64,000 nt of DNA from the NCBI GenBank assembly GCA_029964075.1, contig CM057129.1, forward strand, positions 27,705,430 to 27,769,429. The letters run 5' to 3'. Source of the DNA: Patiria pectinifera. Its lineage: Eukaryota > Echinodermata > Asteroidea > Valvatida > Asterinidae. The notes beneath the pieces were generated by a model. That model made no database searches. It was not told where the DNA came from and was given only the letters and a program-made list of their open reading frames with translations. A program made the position numbers and the translations under genes. Positions 23,159 to 35,184 of this stretch are shown piece after piece (position 1 is the stretch's first letter; every line of letters starts with the position of its first letter).

Positions 23159-24237
23159 CTATATGTCCGCGGTTGCTCCACAACGCTTGTTTCGTTGCAG
23201 GAACTTCAGGAACTCGGAAGGTTCTGGGATAGCTGCCCACTGCCGTCGCAAGATGCAACCGAATATGGTCTTAAAATCCCGGTGCTTGGTTGCATATATC
23301 ATGGGGTTAACACAACTGTTGACAAAAACAAAGCGAAGAGGTATGGTAGGGCCGGCCTGTAGCCGCTTATGACGACGACAGCGTATGGGGTAAGGCACAG
23401 CATGAAGGCACAGACGACATAGAACATGTTCTTGGTGACTTCGTTCCGTCGGCGTGTCAGCTGGGAGTTGATGGCCGACACAGAGGCTGAGGTGGTGGTT
23501 GGGATGCTGCTGGGCGTGAGGTCGCTGTCTTCTTGGTGGACCGTAGCCATCCTCCTAGAGTGTCGTTTGAGATGTCTCCAGATGAGTACGTAACAAACGA
23601 AGATGATGATCAACAGAATGGGGTAAATAATGCCTCCTATGATGGTGTTGTATGTACGCGAGCTGTCCTTTGAAGAGATGGACATGCACATGTGGTAAAT
23701 TCGGCTGTAGGTGAATTCGATTATGTTTATGAAAGACGGTAGCAAGGTGATGAACAACGGCACAAACCATATCAAAACCAGCCAGATGATGATCTTCTTG
23801 GGTGTGTAGACTTTACGGTAAGTTGTCGCCGGTCGTGTGATCAGCAGGAATCGGAACAAGGCGATGGCGACGAGCGAGAAAATGCTACAGCCGATCGTGG
23901 CGTTCTGAACAACAGCGGTGATGCTGCAGACCCAAACACCGACCGGTAGACCCTCCCGGCCAAGCAAAGCCACGGCGTTCCACGGGAGGACCAGACAGGT
24001 CAGAAAGTCCGCCACGCTCAGGTTCACCACGAAGGCGTTGGTATCCGTGCGGACTTTCTTGGACAGAAGCACGGCCAGTATCACAAGCGTGTTACCAAAG
24101 ATTCCGAGCAAGGCTATGACAAGGAACATAGTGGCTACGAGGACCCTCTGGGTGTAGTCACTGAATTCGAACGTTGGACTCTCCGTGGGGTCCAACGTAA
24201 CCCCCTCAGTAACAACTGTGCTCGTTGTGACATCTAT
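23159..24237 (-). pseudogene. Broken receptor C1: lost start codon and one frameshift
   Basis: The sequence is that of receptor C2 (unit 2) with two lesions. At 24235-24237 the start codon reads ATA instead of ATG; no in-frame ATG precedes TM1 at the family position. At 23324-23328 a run of five A replaces the six A of C2, shifting frame in TM7 just before NSCVNPMIY, so the rest lies in another frame (23159 to about 23325). The body (TM1 to TM6) is open, with FRF in place of DRY. Only five residue differences from C2 are seen in the readable parts. The homopolymer change could be a sequencing error, but the ATA change is independent. Likely a recent pseudogene. Confidence 0.85.
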
Positions 24238-24500
24238 TTGGAAAAGTTGACTTCACTTGTGATGACGGACAATCACTCTGAATGATTTGCGTGCTTTGGT
24301 ACCACACCACTCCACTTTGAGAATTATAAACTTACTTTCATTTTCCTTTACCGCCGCAGTCTGAAACAACAGACCACTGATCGATTTCGTGTTCAACACA
24401 CAGAAAATGTTCCGTTCCTAAAATTTTAGAATAACACTTCTACTTTTGTTATGTGTTTCGTCGTTTACCATCAATAGAGGGCAAAATCCGATGATGAAAG
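24238..24500 (-). promoter_or_regulatory. Upstream flank of C1
   Basis: The conserved proximal phrase is present. The TATA-like position reads 'gaattataaactta' (24321-24334). The block 'gaccactgatcgatttcgtg' further upstream is shared with C2 and with the N-terminal fragments. Confidence 0.4.
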
Positions 24501-25518
24501 AGAAAGAATATCTTCCAAAGGGCAGAGAACCCTACAGGGAATTCCAAGAGGTAGTTAAAGAGAAAACATTGAACTCGATGATGGTAAAACTGACCCCGCT
24601 ATGTTGAAATCAAGAGAATGAGAATAGTTTATTTATTGTTGGAATAAAAAAAACTGATGGTGAGCTGATGTACCAAAGGCAAAGCAAGACTATATATCTC
24701 AATCTCTTGAATAGTTATATACATTGTCAGTAAATGGGGCAAAGTATATCGCTGTGCACAATGTGAAATAAAATTGTTGTTTATATAAGATACAGCACGG
24801 CGTCCCCCTCAATTCGTTTGAAAGTTATTCCTACCGTGGAGTAATTAATACATTTTTGCGGAATCAATGAAAATTCCTCTTTTTGGGGGCTAAAATGTTG
24901 GTTATCTTTGCTATTGTTATGTTGGTCTGAAAAACCGGCCATTACAAATGGCGGTTAGGGGAGGGGGATTGCAGCCCCCCTCCCAATGAAAAATCGCCGC
25001 CCCCCCCCCAACACTTGAAAACCGGAGGAAAGCACGAAACCCTGATTTTGCCTCCTTTGCACATTTTATTTTTGTTGTTTATTTTTGACGAAAACTGTCG
25101 GTTTTTTCTCTCGATTGGCTCGTTATTTGAATGTCCCGTCAAAAGCGAATAGCGCCACCTATTGCCTGACAACGACCATGATTTCGGTTTTGAACAGCGC
25201 TCCTATGGAAATATGGTATCCAACACCCCCCTGCACACTTTTTTTTTACGAAGGCTGGGTGTCCGATGGGAAAAAAACCTGTCAACCATTCAGCACGAAT
25301 GAAATTGGGCGCCCCTCCACTGTGACATCCAGCCTCCCCCCCCCCCCCCCCCCCCCCCCAGAATGAGAACCCTGGCTACGCCGCTGTTAACAAAACACTC
25401 CGAAAATTAACTTGTAAGGCCCCTGAATCAGATCTCGCATGCCCAAAACGTAAGTGGCCAGATCAGTAAAATAGACACAAAATGGCCAACGCCGGCCAAA
25501 TTACGATTTACATATTGT
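24500..25518. other. Intergenic DNA with C-runs, unit 1
   Basis: No gene is seen. It contains C/G homopolymer tracts at about 25004-25013 and 25336-25360. The unit 2 counterpart (47340-48340) is alignable but carries a much shorter C-run at 48180-48189 and other small indels. Confidence 0.5.
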
Positions 25519-25620
25519 AACCTTCAGGTGCAGGGGCCACGAAACTATTAAGCGAAAAGCATGACATTATAATGTCACGCTTTTCACTTAATAGTTTCAT
25601 AGCCCCTGCACCTGAAGGTT
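25519..25620. repeat. 102-bp near-perfect palindrome, unit 1
   Basis: Arms of about 50 bases ('aaccttcaggtgcaggggcc' and its inverse 'gcccctgcacctgaaggtt') meet at the centre tgacattataatgtca. Only a few positions mismatch. A copy with slightly different mismatches is at 48348-48449. Confidence 0.85.
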
Positions 25621-26199
25621 GGTAGAAATGAAAGGCCCCAGCTATAACTCTGTACCGGTCTTTCAACTTGTATTTCTTTGACATTCGGGATTAAATTGAA
25701 ACTGAAAGCCGCTGTAGTTTGCAATGTTGTGGAGGGGATAATTTTCAAAATGGCGACGGGTTTCACGACTGCTTTTCGAGTGATCATCTTTGGAGGGAAA
25801 AAATCACCCGAAACTCATCGGTTTAGCCTTTAAAATTGAACGGAATGTTGAAAAGGGTAAACAATTAAACATTAATTGCATTATGTCTTGAGCACATATG
25901 AGAGTTCTGTGTATATTGCCAGGTTTAGTTTTTTGAAGTATGGGTATTTATCATAGATGGCTATGGGTTTATTTACTGGTCTGCACACATAAAATACCCC
26001 ACCGACCTCGGGGACAGCACCACTCACTTTGGTTTTCCACCGAGACATTTAAAACAAACTTAACTTTGACCTTCCTAAAAATTCCGAATTGAAATATGTG
26101 TCAATGTTTATATACAAGGAGCCTGGGTTTCGATGCGTTGCGCATAACTGTCATGTTTAAAATGTGTCTATAGATACATCCAATATTATCATAATAAGC

Positions 26200-27900
26200 A
26201 AACTTGTTAAAGTTTGAACACCTCGGTACACGTTATGAGCGCAAACTCCGCCCCTGACAGACTAGGCGGTCTCTGCAACGAACTTTTCAATTTTTGTCGA
26301 TGGACAATTGAGACATGGCGTCCCCAACATCAGACAGTTCATGTGTTTTTAAATGATTTCCCTTTAGAACGCCTATCAACATAGGATTAACATTTAAACG
26401 AGAGTGAATTCGTAAATTAATGAGGGAAATCGGCATTTTTGAATTTCTTTTGACTTCCTGACAGATTGGCGATGAATCACACACTATATTGCTTATCAAT
26501 ACCTTTTCATTGTGTATTCCAATTTGAAAAAAAACTCAGATATATTGAGAGTAATCAGAACAGGAAAGTGTAACTTTTTAACATGAAGCACAAAAGGCAA
26601 AAGAAACAAATAAATTTTTTGGTATACCCATCTCGAGAAAATTATCAACTTTGATGAAAAACTCGCCAAATTCGGAACAAAAATCTGACCCACCCCACGG
26701 CCCCCTAAAACAAGGAAGACAATATTCACACGATGTTGGGCTCGAACCAACAACCCCAGGATTAATAGTCCCATGCTCTAACCTATTGAGCTAATTGTGT
26801 CCCGTTATTGGACATATAATATTAACGCTTATATAGTTATTTTAATGCCACACGCCTCAAAATTGCTAATAGGTTTTTGGAATTATGGATGCCTCGAGTT
26901 GGACACTTTAAACTAAGCCTACATTCATAATAAATAAATATGCAGAAATTGCAATAATATGCAGGAATTAAACCAAATGGAGAATACACTATATTTGGAA
27001 ACGTTAAAAAGTATTCGTGATAGTATAGGTTTTCGCGGCTATTTTAAAACATTTTTTCATTCAAATTTACCAACTGTGACATTCAATTTCGTCAGAGAAA
27101 ATTTCACATGCTTTTAACAAACCCAATTTAGTCATTTACCATACAATTTCAAAGTTTGATCACCCTCTTTAGTCACAGGGTCGAGAATATTCGTCAGTGC
27201 ACATCATTGCCGAATGGCAGCATTCTGAGATCAAATTCGTCTTTTATTAATCAATTAGGGGAATGCGATTTCTGAATTACAAGGTTTGACATAGACGAGA
27301 CGAAATCGAATACTCCGGTACGAAAACGAGTGCTCATTGTTTATATTTGCTTGAAGTGAATGTTGAAATTAAACATTGGAAGTGCACTAAATCGATGTTG
27401 ATGGACACATTTGGATATTAGAAACGGTTAATTCGAATGATAAACGTTATAAAATAGCCAGGAAAACATATAGTATATGGACATATGAAAAACACAGAAT
27501 GAAGCAAAATCATAATGACGAAAATATAAGGTTGTTTTCTTTCCCAAACGTAAATTAAAACTAGAATGAAATCCAGGACAAGATAATAAAAAGCAAGCAT
27601 TATTTTTCTGTGCGGCTCAAAATTGAAGCAATCTCCTGAATAATTATTTCAGGCATTTTTCAGTGTACTATGGTAAAGTAATAATTCACGGGGGGGGGGG
27701 GGCTTCGCCTCGCCCCCTTCGCGGAGGAAAAGGCTCTTCCGTCTATCGCCCGCTTTGCCTGCGACATTTTACGCCCCCCATTTCTGTTCTCAGATTGCGT
27801 ATGAAACGACATATCTCGTTAAAAAAATTAGTTTGTCTATTGTCCTATTTAAATTAATACAAACATGTCTTTAAACCAAAAAAAGTTTTTCAACAATAAT
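26200..27900 (-). repeat. R-family block, second type (before D1)
   Basis: The tRNA-like core on the minus strand (26735-26798, 'agctcaataggttagagcat') has an intact B-box-like 'ggttcgagcccaa'. The block continues with 'atctcgagaaaattatcaac', AT-rich DNA, a G-run near 27691 and 'ttcgcctcgcccccttcgcg'. It is copied at 49360-51030. Confidence 0.6.
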
Positions 27901-28569
27901 TACGTCAATTACTTATTGGGTAGCTGCAAATGATGGACTGTAGCTTTAATTAAATCTGACAAAAACACTCGGCCGTAAACACTAAAACAGCGATATTCCA
28001 GTGACCAGCAACAGCTTTGTATTAACATCAACTGAGAAAGGATATGTGCGCTGCACAACCCCGAAAACAGGACTCCCAACTTAATTTAGGTCACAGGTCT
28101 ACTTACAAGAGCAACTGCATAGCGTTATATATAAAAGTATAGCGTCTACAACATCTACAAGATCTACAAATTAGATCCACAATGTTTGAATGAATAATTC
28201 CACTTTATCTAAACAACATTCAACCAATTTATATTTACAGCAATTCACGAGCCTGTCCATATGAACACATTCACGACACGTGTTTACATAATATGCTTAG
28301 TACCCGGACCCACATACTATACATGAACATATGGTTTGTGAATATTACCTGTCTATTAGGTCGCCATGCTTGGGTCATTATTAAAAAAAAATGTGCTTGG
28401 CCGGTATTAAACAAGTACATTTAAGACCGGCAATAATTTCGCCCGGTGCTCAGGCCATTATCAGCGCCATTTCGCCAGCCGGTCGTAAATGGACTTTTTT
28501 TGGTAACCTGCCAAACGGCACGGTAGTCTGCCGCTTACAGTTATCGGGTCGGACCAACCTTAGTATTGG

Positions 28570-28915
28570 GCTAGGACGTTGTTATGATTGTTGGATATAT
28601 CACCTGCCACAAAAGGGCGTTACCACAATGAATCATTATCAGCCACGAACCGCTATCGCAACATACATCGTCTTGGGAATCTGATACGCTACTTCTGCAG
28701 GCAAATACGGTCCCTTTTCGGTCGCACGAGCACTATATACATACGACAACAGAGCTGCCATGAAGTTGCACAGGTTTCGTAACATCTTCTACGGTACAGG
28801 CGGAAAATTAAGAGTTTGGTTTGGAGATGTTTAAAGGTGTTGAGAGCGAGCTACATATAGACAGAACAGGTGCGCGAATATAACAACGTCTTGACCAAGA
28901 CTAACCAAACTTGAC
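28570..28915. repeat. 3' inverted repeat next to receptor D1
   Basis: 'ctaggacgttgttatgattg' with 'atcacctgccacaaaagggcg' on the left, and 'ataacaacgtcttgaccaag' at 28880-28900 on the right. A weaker relative of the C-type block, also abutting the receptor 3' end. Confidence 0.55.
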
Positions 28916-28939
28916 TATTATGTCATCGGTCGCTCCACA

Positions 28940-30061
28940 TTACTCGTTTCGTTGCACGAACTTCAGGACCCCAGAGGGCTCGGGGATAGCTGCCCACTGC
29001 CGTCGCAAGATGCAACCGAATATGGTCTTAAAATCCCGGTGCTTGGTTGCATAAATTATGGGGTTGACACAGCTGTTGACGAAGAACAAAGCGAAGAAGT
29101 ATGGTAGGGTCGGGCCGTGATCCGTCGTGATAACGACAGCGAATGGGGTAATGCACAGCATGAAGGCACAGACGACATAGAACATGTTCTTGGTGATGTC
29201 GTTCTGTCGGCGTGTCACCTGGGAGTTGATGGCCGGCACAGAGCTCGGGGTGCATGGGGAGTGGATTCGGTCATCGCTGGTCATGTGAGCCAGGGGAATC
29301 GTAACAGTGGTGGTGGTTGGGATGCTGCTGGGCGTGAGGTCGCTGGGTACTTGGTGGACCATGGCCATCCTCCTAGAGTGTCGTTTGAGATGTCTCCAGA
29401 TGAGTACGTAACAGACGATGATGATGATCAGCAGAATAGGGTATATGATGCCTGCTACGATGATGTTGTATGTAGCCGGACCCGTTCTGGCTTTAGAAGG
29501 GATCGACATGCACACATGGTACTTGTCGCGGTAGGTGAATTCGATCATGTTGATGAAAGATGGTCCAATGGTAATGGACAGCGGGACGAGCCATATCGAA
29601 ATCAGCAAGATAATGATCTTCTTGGGTGTGTAGACTTTATGGTAAGTTGTCGCCGGTCGTGTGATCAGCAGGAATCGATTCAGGGCGATGGCGACGAGCG
29701 AGAATATGCTACAGCCGGCAGAGGTGTATTGAACAGCAGCAGTGATGCTGCAGACCCAAACACCGACCGGTAGACCCTCCCGGCCCAGCAAAGCCACGGC
29801 ATTCCACGGGATAACCAGACAGGTCAGAAAGTCCGCCACGCTCAGGTTCACCACGAAGGCATTGGTTGCTGTGCGGACTTTATTGGACAGAAGCACGGCC
29901 AGTATCACAAGCGTGTTACCAAAGATTCCCAGCAAAGCTGTGGCAAGGAACATGGACGCTACGATGACCCTCTGGGTGTAGTCACTGAATTCGAATGTTG
30001 AACTCTCCGTGGGGTCTAACGTAAACCCCTCAGTAACAACTGTGCTCGTTGTGTTATCCAT
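28940..30061 (-). CDS. Intact single-exon rhodopsin-class GPCR (paralogue D1)
   Basis: A 373-residue receptor with the family layout: GN at 48-49, D77, C104, NRF at 128-130, a Cys in loop 2 (HVCMS), YP in TM5, TP in TM6 (CITPF) and NPIIY in TM7. It ends QRNE, about eight residues shorter than B, because a TAA replaces the codon after RNE. Relative to D2 it has roughly 40 residue differences, clustered in TM4-loop 2-TM5 and loop 3, far more than B1/B2 or C1/C2. Its coding sequence is D-type, but its upstream DNA matches receptor A, placing the 23-kb duplication junction at its 5' end. The N-terminal substitution MDNTT (others MDVTT or MDVKT) is unique. Ligand unknown. Confidence 0.93.
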   Translation of the reverse strand: MDNTTSTVVTEGFTLDPTESSTFEFSDYTQRVIVASMFLATALLGIFGNTLVILAVLLSNKVRTATNAFVVNLSVADFLTCLVIPWNAVALLGREGLPVGVWVCSITAAVQYTSAGCSIFSLVAIALNRFLLITRPATTYHKVYTPKKIIILLISIWLVPLSITIGPSFINMIEFTYRDKYHVCMSIPSKARTGPATYNIIVAGIIYPILLIIIIVCYVLIWRHLKRHSRRMAMVHQVPSDLTPSSIPTTTTVTIPLAHMTSDDRIHSPCTPSSVPAINSQVTRRQNDITKNMFYVVCAFMLCITPFAVVITTDHGPTLPYFFALFFVNSCVNPIIYATKHRDFKTIFGCILRRQWAAIPEPSGVLKFVQRNE

Positions 30062-30160
30062 TTGGAAAAGTTGACTTCACTTGTGATGACGGACAATCAC
30101 TCTGAATGATTTGCGTGCTTTGGTACCACATTATACCACCATTTATACCAGACCAAGACC
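30062..30160 (-). promoter_or_regulatory. A-type upstream flank attached to D1
   Basis: The sequence matches 7406-7500 (upstream of A) almost exactly, including 'tttggtaccacattataccacc', and not the flank of D2 (53180-53290). If promoter elements lie here, D1 may be expressed like A rather than like D2; that is inference. Confidence 0.5.
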
Positions 30161-33100
30161 AGTCTATAGTGGTTTTCGTAGTTCGCATGTCGGTTTCTAG
30201 TGTAGTTTACAGCTTATCCTATCATTTACTTCAACATGATTGTACAGTTGGCCCAGGAACGTCATCGCAGGAAATGTTCTACATTTTATTTGTTAATCTT
30301 CTATGAAAAGGAGCTTAGCCGGAAAAGCGCAGGATGAATAATGCATAATAAGTTATTATACATAATACACGTAGGTTTTTACATCCAGCCACCGTAATAA
30401 CAAAAAATCAAAGAGCCCGTTGACCATTCTGAGCTATATACATTTTAGAGAGGCTACGCGCTGGTTACCAATCCCTCTATTCGAATGTGGGGAGGGAACC
30501 AGTCTCAACCATTCCCATCATTCCAAAAACTGAAATAGAACTGCATTAAAGAATACAGAACTTTTTCTATCAACAGAACATGTATAACAAAACAAAATTA
30601 ACTAAACATATGCACATGAAAAACGTATCGTTCTATAGAAATATATTGTTCTTGGAGCGGTAATATGGCAGACGTTGATTTTACCTGTAACAACTAATGC
30701 ATAGGTATCCAGATTTTGTTGGCTCAGACCAACTCTGGGGAGTGTTACAACTGATAATTTAATAACCAACGGATAACGTATCACCAATCGATAATATAAC
30801 AATAATTGACCGATACTCTATCACTAACCGATAATGTATCAAGAATTGACAGATAGCATAATAAATGTTACTTCACCATCAGTCAATTTTTGTTACTTTA
30901 TCGGTTAGGACTGATAATTGTAATAAAAATTGACTGCGTCTGACTGTGAATCTGACAGATTTTTGAATTCATTGACCGATAGTGTAGTATAGAATATACT
31001 ACACTATCGGTAAATTGTTACGTAAATTAAGCGACTGCGCGTCATTGAGGGACCGATGAGGGACATACTGTCGCACTACTGGATGGTGTACCAATTCATC
31101 GAAATATCGGCAATCACCACAAAAACCAATTTTTATGAAATTCACGCCACTGATTCAGTGAATCAGTGACGAAAATTTCAAGAAAGGCTGGTTATCACCA
31201 CAAATAACCGGCCTTCCTGGAAATTCTCGTCACTGATTTAAAAGGTGTAGGAATCAGTGACGAGAATTGCAAGGAAGGCCGGTTAATTGTGGTGGTCGCC
31301 GAATTTCCTATGGATTGGTTCACCATCCTGTTCATTTATTAAAGAGACATTATAGCCCAAATGATCAGTGGGCTTTAGCGCGCCACATTCAGCAAGGTCC
31401 ATTGTAGGATTTTACAGTCAATCCGGACAAGAAGCAACATATTTCCCGTATCGGTAAAACTGTTATTTATTTTGAATTAAGGCTATCGCACTTTGTTCTC
31501 AACGGGGCAGATTCATGCTAAACCCTAATTATGCGATTTGGAGTTATAAAAAAAGAAAGATCTTTTGTTCTTGCTTCATTATGTCTAAGCCCAATGAAAG
31601 TTCCGTTAATTTTGAAAATGAGATCTTATGCATCTTTTAAAAAAACAAAACCATTTTGCTCCATTGTTTTGTCACAGGCAGATTTAAACCAGCTAGATGT
31701 GGCAAAGGCTCAACTTTTGGATTTAATCTGAGTATTTAAGCTGAAATGAGGGGAATTAAAATAATTAGGCTGAGAATGAAGACATTGTTTCAAGGCTTAC
31801 AAAAAGGACTACACTTTTAATTGTCAACAGTCTGGGACTGTCCTGGGAGTGTGATTCGTAAAATACTGTCATTATGTCTGTTGTATTCAAATATGCAAAA
31901 TGTATACATCTCGATTTAGAGAAACTATAGACATGAGTGTCTCACTCATTTATAATGTCATAATTATGAAATTCTTTAGAAAGAATAAAATAATGGTGAA
32001 CATTTAAGTGAGAGTACGTTCCATGGTAGTCTGAGTATCACCTGTTATCCACGGAACCAAGTGCTGTATAACGTCTGATATGTCTAGACATTTAGATAAT
32101 TATATGCCTGCCGCGGGCCAGCCAATCGGAGTCGACTTAACTAAATCGTGACGTATTTCATTCCAAAATCAAGACTAAATGGTTTGATTGGTCAATTCGA
32201 CTGCAGTGTTTTGTAATACAGCAACAACCTGGCGCATTAATGTGTAACATGATACAGAGCTCGTGACACAGTTTTTTAAAATCCATTGTCTATGACGTTC
32301 AACGGATGAATGACCGAAGACCCGATATAGGAAGCGCTCACTGACTTGTCAAAATGTAGGAGGTCAGTATGCGGGGTCTTGCCTAATTAATCAGCGAATC
32401 TGCTCATATACATAGACCATTACTTTTGCCATACATAGACTAGTCCCATGGTGCGCCCTACAAAAACTAGGCAGTCAAAATATTGTACATGTCTTGTATT
32501 TTCAAATTTCGTTTTGAGTGCTTCAGGGGATGGTATTTTCCATGAGTTGTCCAGAACACTTGTCTATAATTTGAAGTAAAATAATGGACGATTTTTATTG
32601 AAATCTTTCATAACTCAACTTGTGATAAATAAACGTGAAATAAAAATGATAAAAAATATTGGGAATTGAAAACAAAATATTACCCTGATTTGTCTCTTTT
32701 TCCTATCACTTCTAATTGTGTATCATTTATATAGGCCTACATATCATATTGAAAATATACCGATTTTTTTTCTGAAAACAATTTCACACAGATTAGAAAA
32801 TTAAGGAAAATAGCACGTCAGGAAAGTGGGGGCCAAAAACTTAAAGAAAATTAACATAAGACTTGAAGAATGCAAGAGTCAGGCAGTCATGTCTTTCAAA
32901 TTTTGCATTAGAAAGATGAAAACTCCAATTGACATGGTATGTAAAATGTTCTCACTCTGAACTTGAAAGGAAAGCTTTTACTATCGCCGGCCGAAACGTA
33001 GCTTCCGAGTTTTATGTTTATAAATCATGCCAGATTTTATTTTTCTTTAAGAGTGGCGTAATTGAGGGGGGGGGGGGAGGATAAGGGCAATCATCCCCTA

Positions 33101-33800
33101 CTCGAATCCTGTTTCCCCGGTCAGAATTCCCAGAAGCTAAAACACGGCCAATCCCTCCAGACAATTATGTCCCCGAAGATCCCCGCCAACGAAACCCTAT
33201 AGCTGCTGTCCTGAAATCTTATCGAAGGAATATTTCGACTACATAATACATTTTCAGCCGCAGATACATATATATATTTTTGACGAAATATCCGAACACT
33301 TAACTGAAATACACACACGAACACTTTTCCAACGCTTTTGGCGGCGAAACACCTAGTGTTTTCAAACTGTTTTTGTGTTCTTCATTCCACGAAATAAGTT
33401 TTTTTTCTCCACGATCTGCGCTACCAATATCTTTCTCGTGGCATTTTATGGGAATAAGTTAAGCTACATGAATATTCTTTTTTACTAGAAAACAACTGAA
33501 TCGCTCTTCGACATGATGTTTATTTCTCGAAAGGTTCAATGGGCATTAGGCCTATTTCAATTTGTTTCAGTTTTTTTGACCGACCGACCCTACTGCAGAA
33601 GCAAAAAAAAAAAGAGGAAGATGATAACCATAAAAATAAAAAGGGATGCCCTTTCCAAAAAAACCCACCCCAGAGCAGCTAGTTCACACACATACGTTGT
33701 CGATAGGTCCTTAACTTGGGACTATTGCGTTACAACGAATTTAATATCGAGCAACAACGAAATGGAAACCGATATTTTACTATTACTTTGTAAATTTATA
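30160..33800. other. Receptor spacer of unit 2, no gene recognised
   Basis: Counterpart of 7500-11110. It includes a 37-bp palindrome at 30975-31011 and about 43 bases at 30942-30980 that unit 1 lacks. The G-run at 33066-33080 is shorter than in unit 1. No credible gene. Confidence 0.6.
30975..31011. repeat. Perfect 37-bp palindrome (unit 2 version)
   Basis: The 17-base arms accgatagtgtagtata and tatactacactatcggt surround the centre gaa. Unit 1 has shorter arms and the inverted centre. Confidence 0.85.
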
Positions 33801-34309
33801 AAGTCTATATGGCAATAAATCACATCTGGATGCATGCTATATCAACTAACAATTTATAGTATACACAAACACTGCTTTTCAATTCAATTTCATGAGATGT
33901 GCAGAACAACCAATGGTTGTTTGCCGAAGCTTGTGCTGAATCATAATATAAAACAACATTGTAAGTGTCAATCTCTATTATACAAACGAAAGCTTCGGTT
34001 TCGATGCGGAGGTGCACACAACAGTCACATATGAAATTTGTCGAAGGATTTATATAATTTTTTCGTCACCGTTTTCACGAAGGGGCGAATTTCATGAAAA
34101 TCGTCTGTTTCACGAAGTTTTTGTGTGTGTGTGGTGAAAATGAATAAATATATCAATATCTACAACCTGGTAAGGCTTTACTTTCAAACAATGAATTAAA
34201 TCTTAATTAACCTAATCATGTGCGAATTTGCCACAAGTGCCTTTTTGCGTTTTCGCGAAGGGGCGAATTTCCGCTTGTATGGTATCAATAAACTTTCAAA
34301 TACTTTGAG

Positions 34310-34620
34310 AATTCGTAAAAGTTGAACATATTTCAACTCAGGCGAATTTCACAGCGAATGTTTCATGACGTCAAATTCGCTTCGCATTGGCATTGGCATG
34401 AAGTATGAATCGGGCTTCAGACCGCAGTAGGGCGAAGCCGGCTCATACTCGGCGCGAAAGCAAAAGCCAACGCGAATTTGTGACGTCGTGGCAGGTGTTC
34501 GCGCTGCGAATTCGTAAAAGTTGGAACATATTTCAATTCGGGCGAATTTCGCAGCGAATGTTTCATGACGTCAAATTCGCTTCACATTCGCTTTCACATG
34601 AAGTATGAACCAGGCTCCAT
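34310..34620. repeat. Two-copy CGAA-rich direct repeat, unit 2
   Basis: Counterpart of 11618-11935, with several substitutions. The paired phrases 'gcgaatttc.cagcgaatg' are again about 200 bases apart. Confidence 0.6.
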
Positions 34621-34949
34621 CACTGTAGCATATCACGACGGGGCGAATTTGCTAAATGGTCTTCTTTTTTTTCTCGTTTTCACAAATAGCCACTTCTTTA
34701 ATTGATTAATTCTGCAAAACTAATCAACTTTTTTCTTAAAGTTTGCTACATTTAGGAAGATTATAATCTGTTCTTTCCTCTGATACCTAAATCTTGCATA
34801 TTTTATGCATCTTTAAGTTTCAAATTGTCAAATGAAAAAAAGGCCAACTTTAAACGCGATTATCTCGAATGTTTGTTCAGATAGTGAAATACCAAAGTCG
34901 CCTCTTCGTGAAAACGGTGACGCAATGTTTTCATTAGACTCGTAATCGT

Positions 34950-35100
34950 AAAGTTTGAAAATCTCGATTCACGTTATGAGCCCGATCCCAGACTTGCAAC
35001 CCAAGGAGCCCTGGTTGAGATATACGCTAGAACAAGCCCGTCATCAAGGCCATCCCAACCAAGCCTCCTGAAAAAAGGAAAATGGGATATGACGTTTTGA
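34950..35100 (-). repeat. Partial R-family block, unit 2
   Basis: Counterpart of 12263-12430, sharing the phrase 'gacttgcaacccaaggagcc'. It is followed here by a long palindrome, half of which is missing in unit 1. Confidence 0.5.
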
Positions 35101-35184
35101 TCACCCCAGGGGCGCATAGCACCCGAGGCGAAGCCGAGGGTGCTATGCGCCCCGAGGCTCTTATCTTCAAAACGTCATATCCCA
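35083..35184. repeat. 102-bp palindrome with GAAGCCG centre
   Basis: The left arm 'tgggatatgacgttttgatc' and the right arm '..tcaaaacgtcatatccca' enclose inner arms 'ggggcgcatagcacccgagg' / '..agggtgctatgcgcccc' around gcgaagccg. Unit 1 keeps only the outer left arm (about 12398-12424) and lacks about 105 bases from there. Confidence 0.85.

Larger units (their letters stand above)
7406..30061. repeat. Tandem segmental duplication, unit 1 (about 23 kb)
   Basis: Unit 1 contains spacer, B1, an N-terminal receptor fragment, LINE remnant, C1, palindrome, R block and D1, in the same order and orientation as unit 2 (30062-53179). Long stretches match base for base with scattered substitutions, for example 7560-8270 with 30190-30930 and 13330-13900 with 36610-37180. 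Indels of tens to hundreds of bases distinguish the units. Confidence 0.93.

Noticed and set aside
29117-29773. A 218-codon antisense open frame opposite D1 (similar ones opposite B1, B2 and D2)
   Set aside because: Shadow of the receptor reading frame. Low-complexity DDDDD and QQ stretches come from repeated hydrophobic codons on the other strand.
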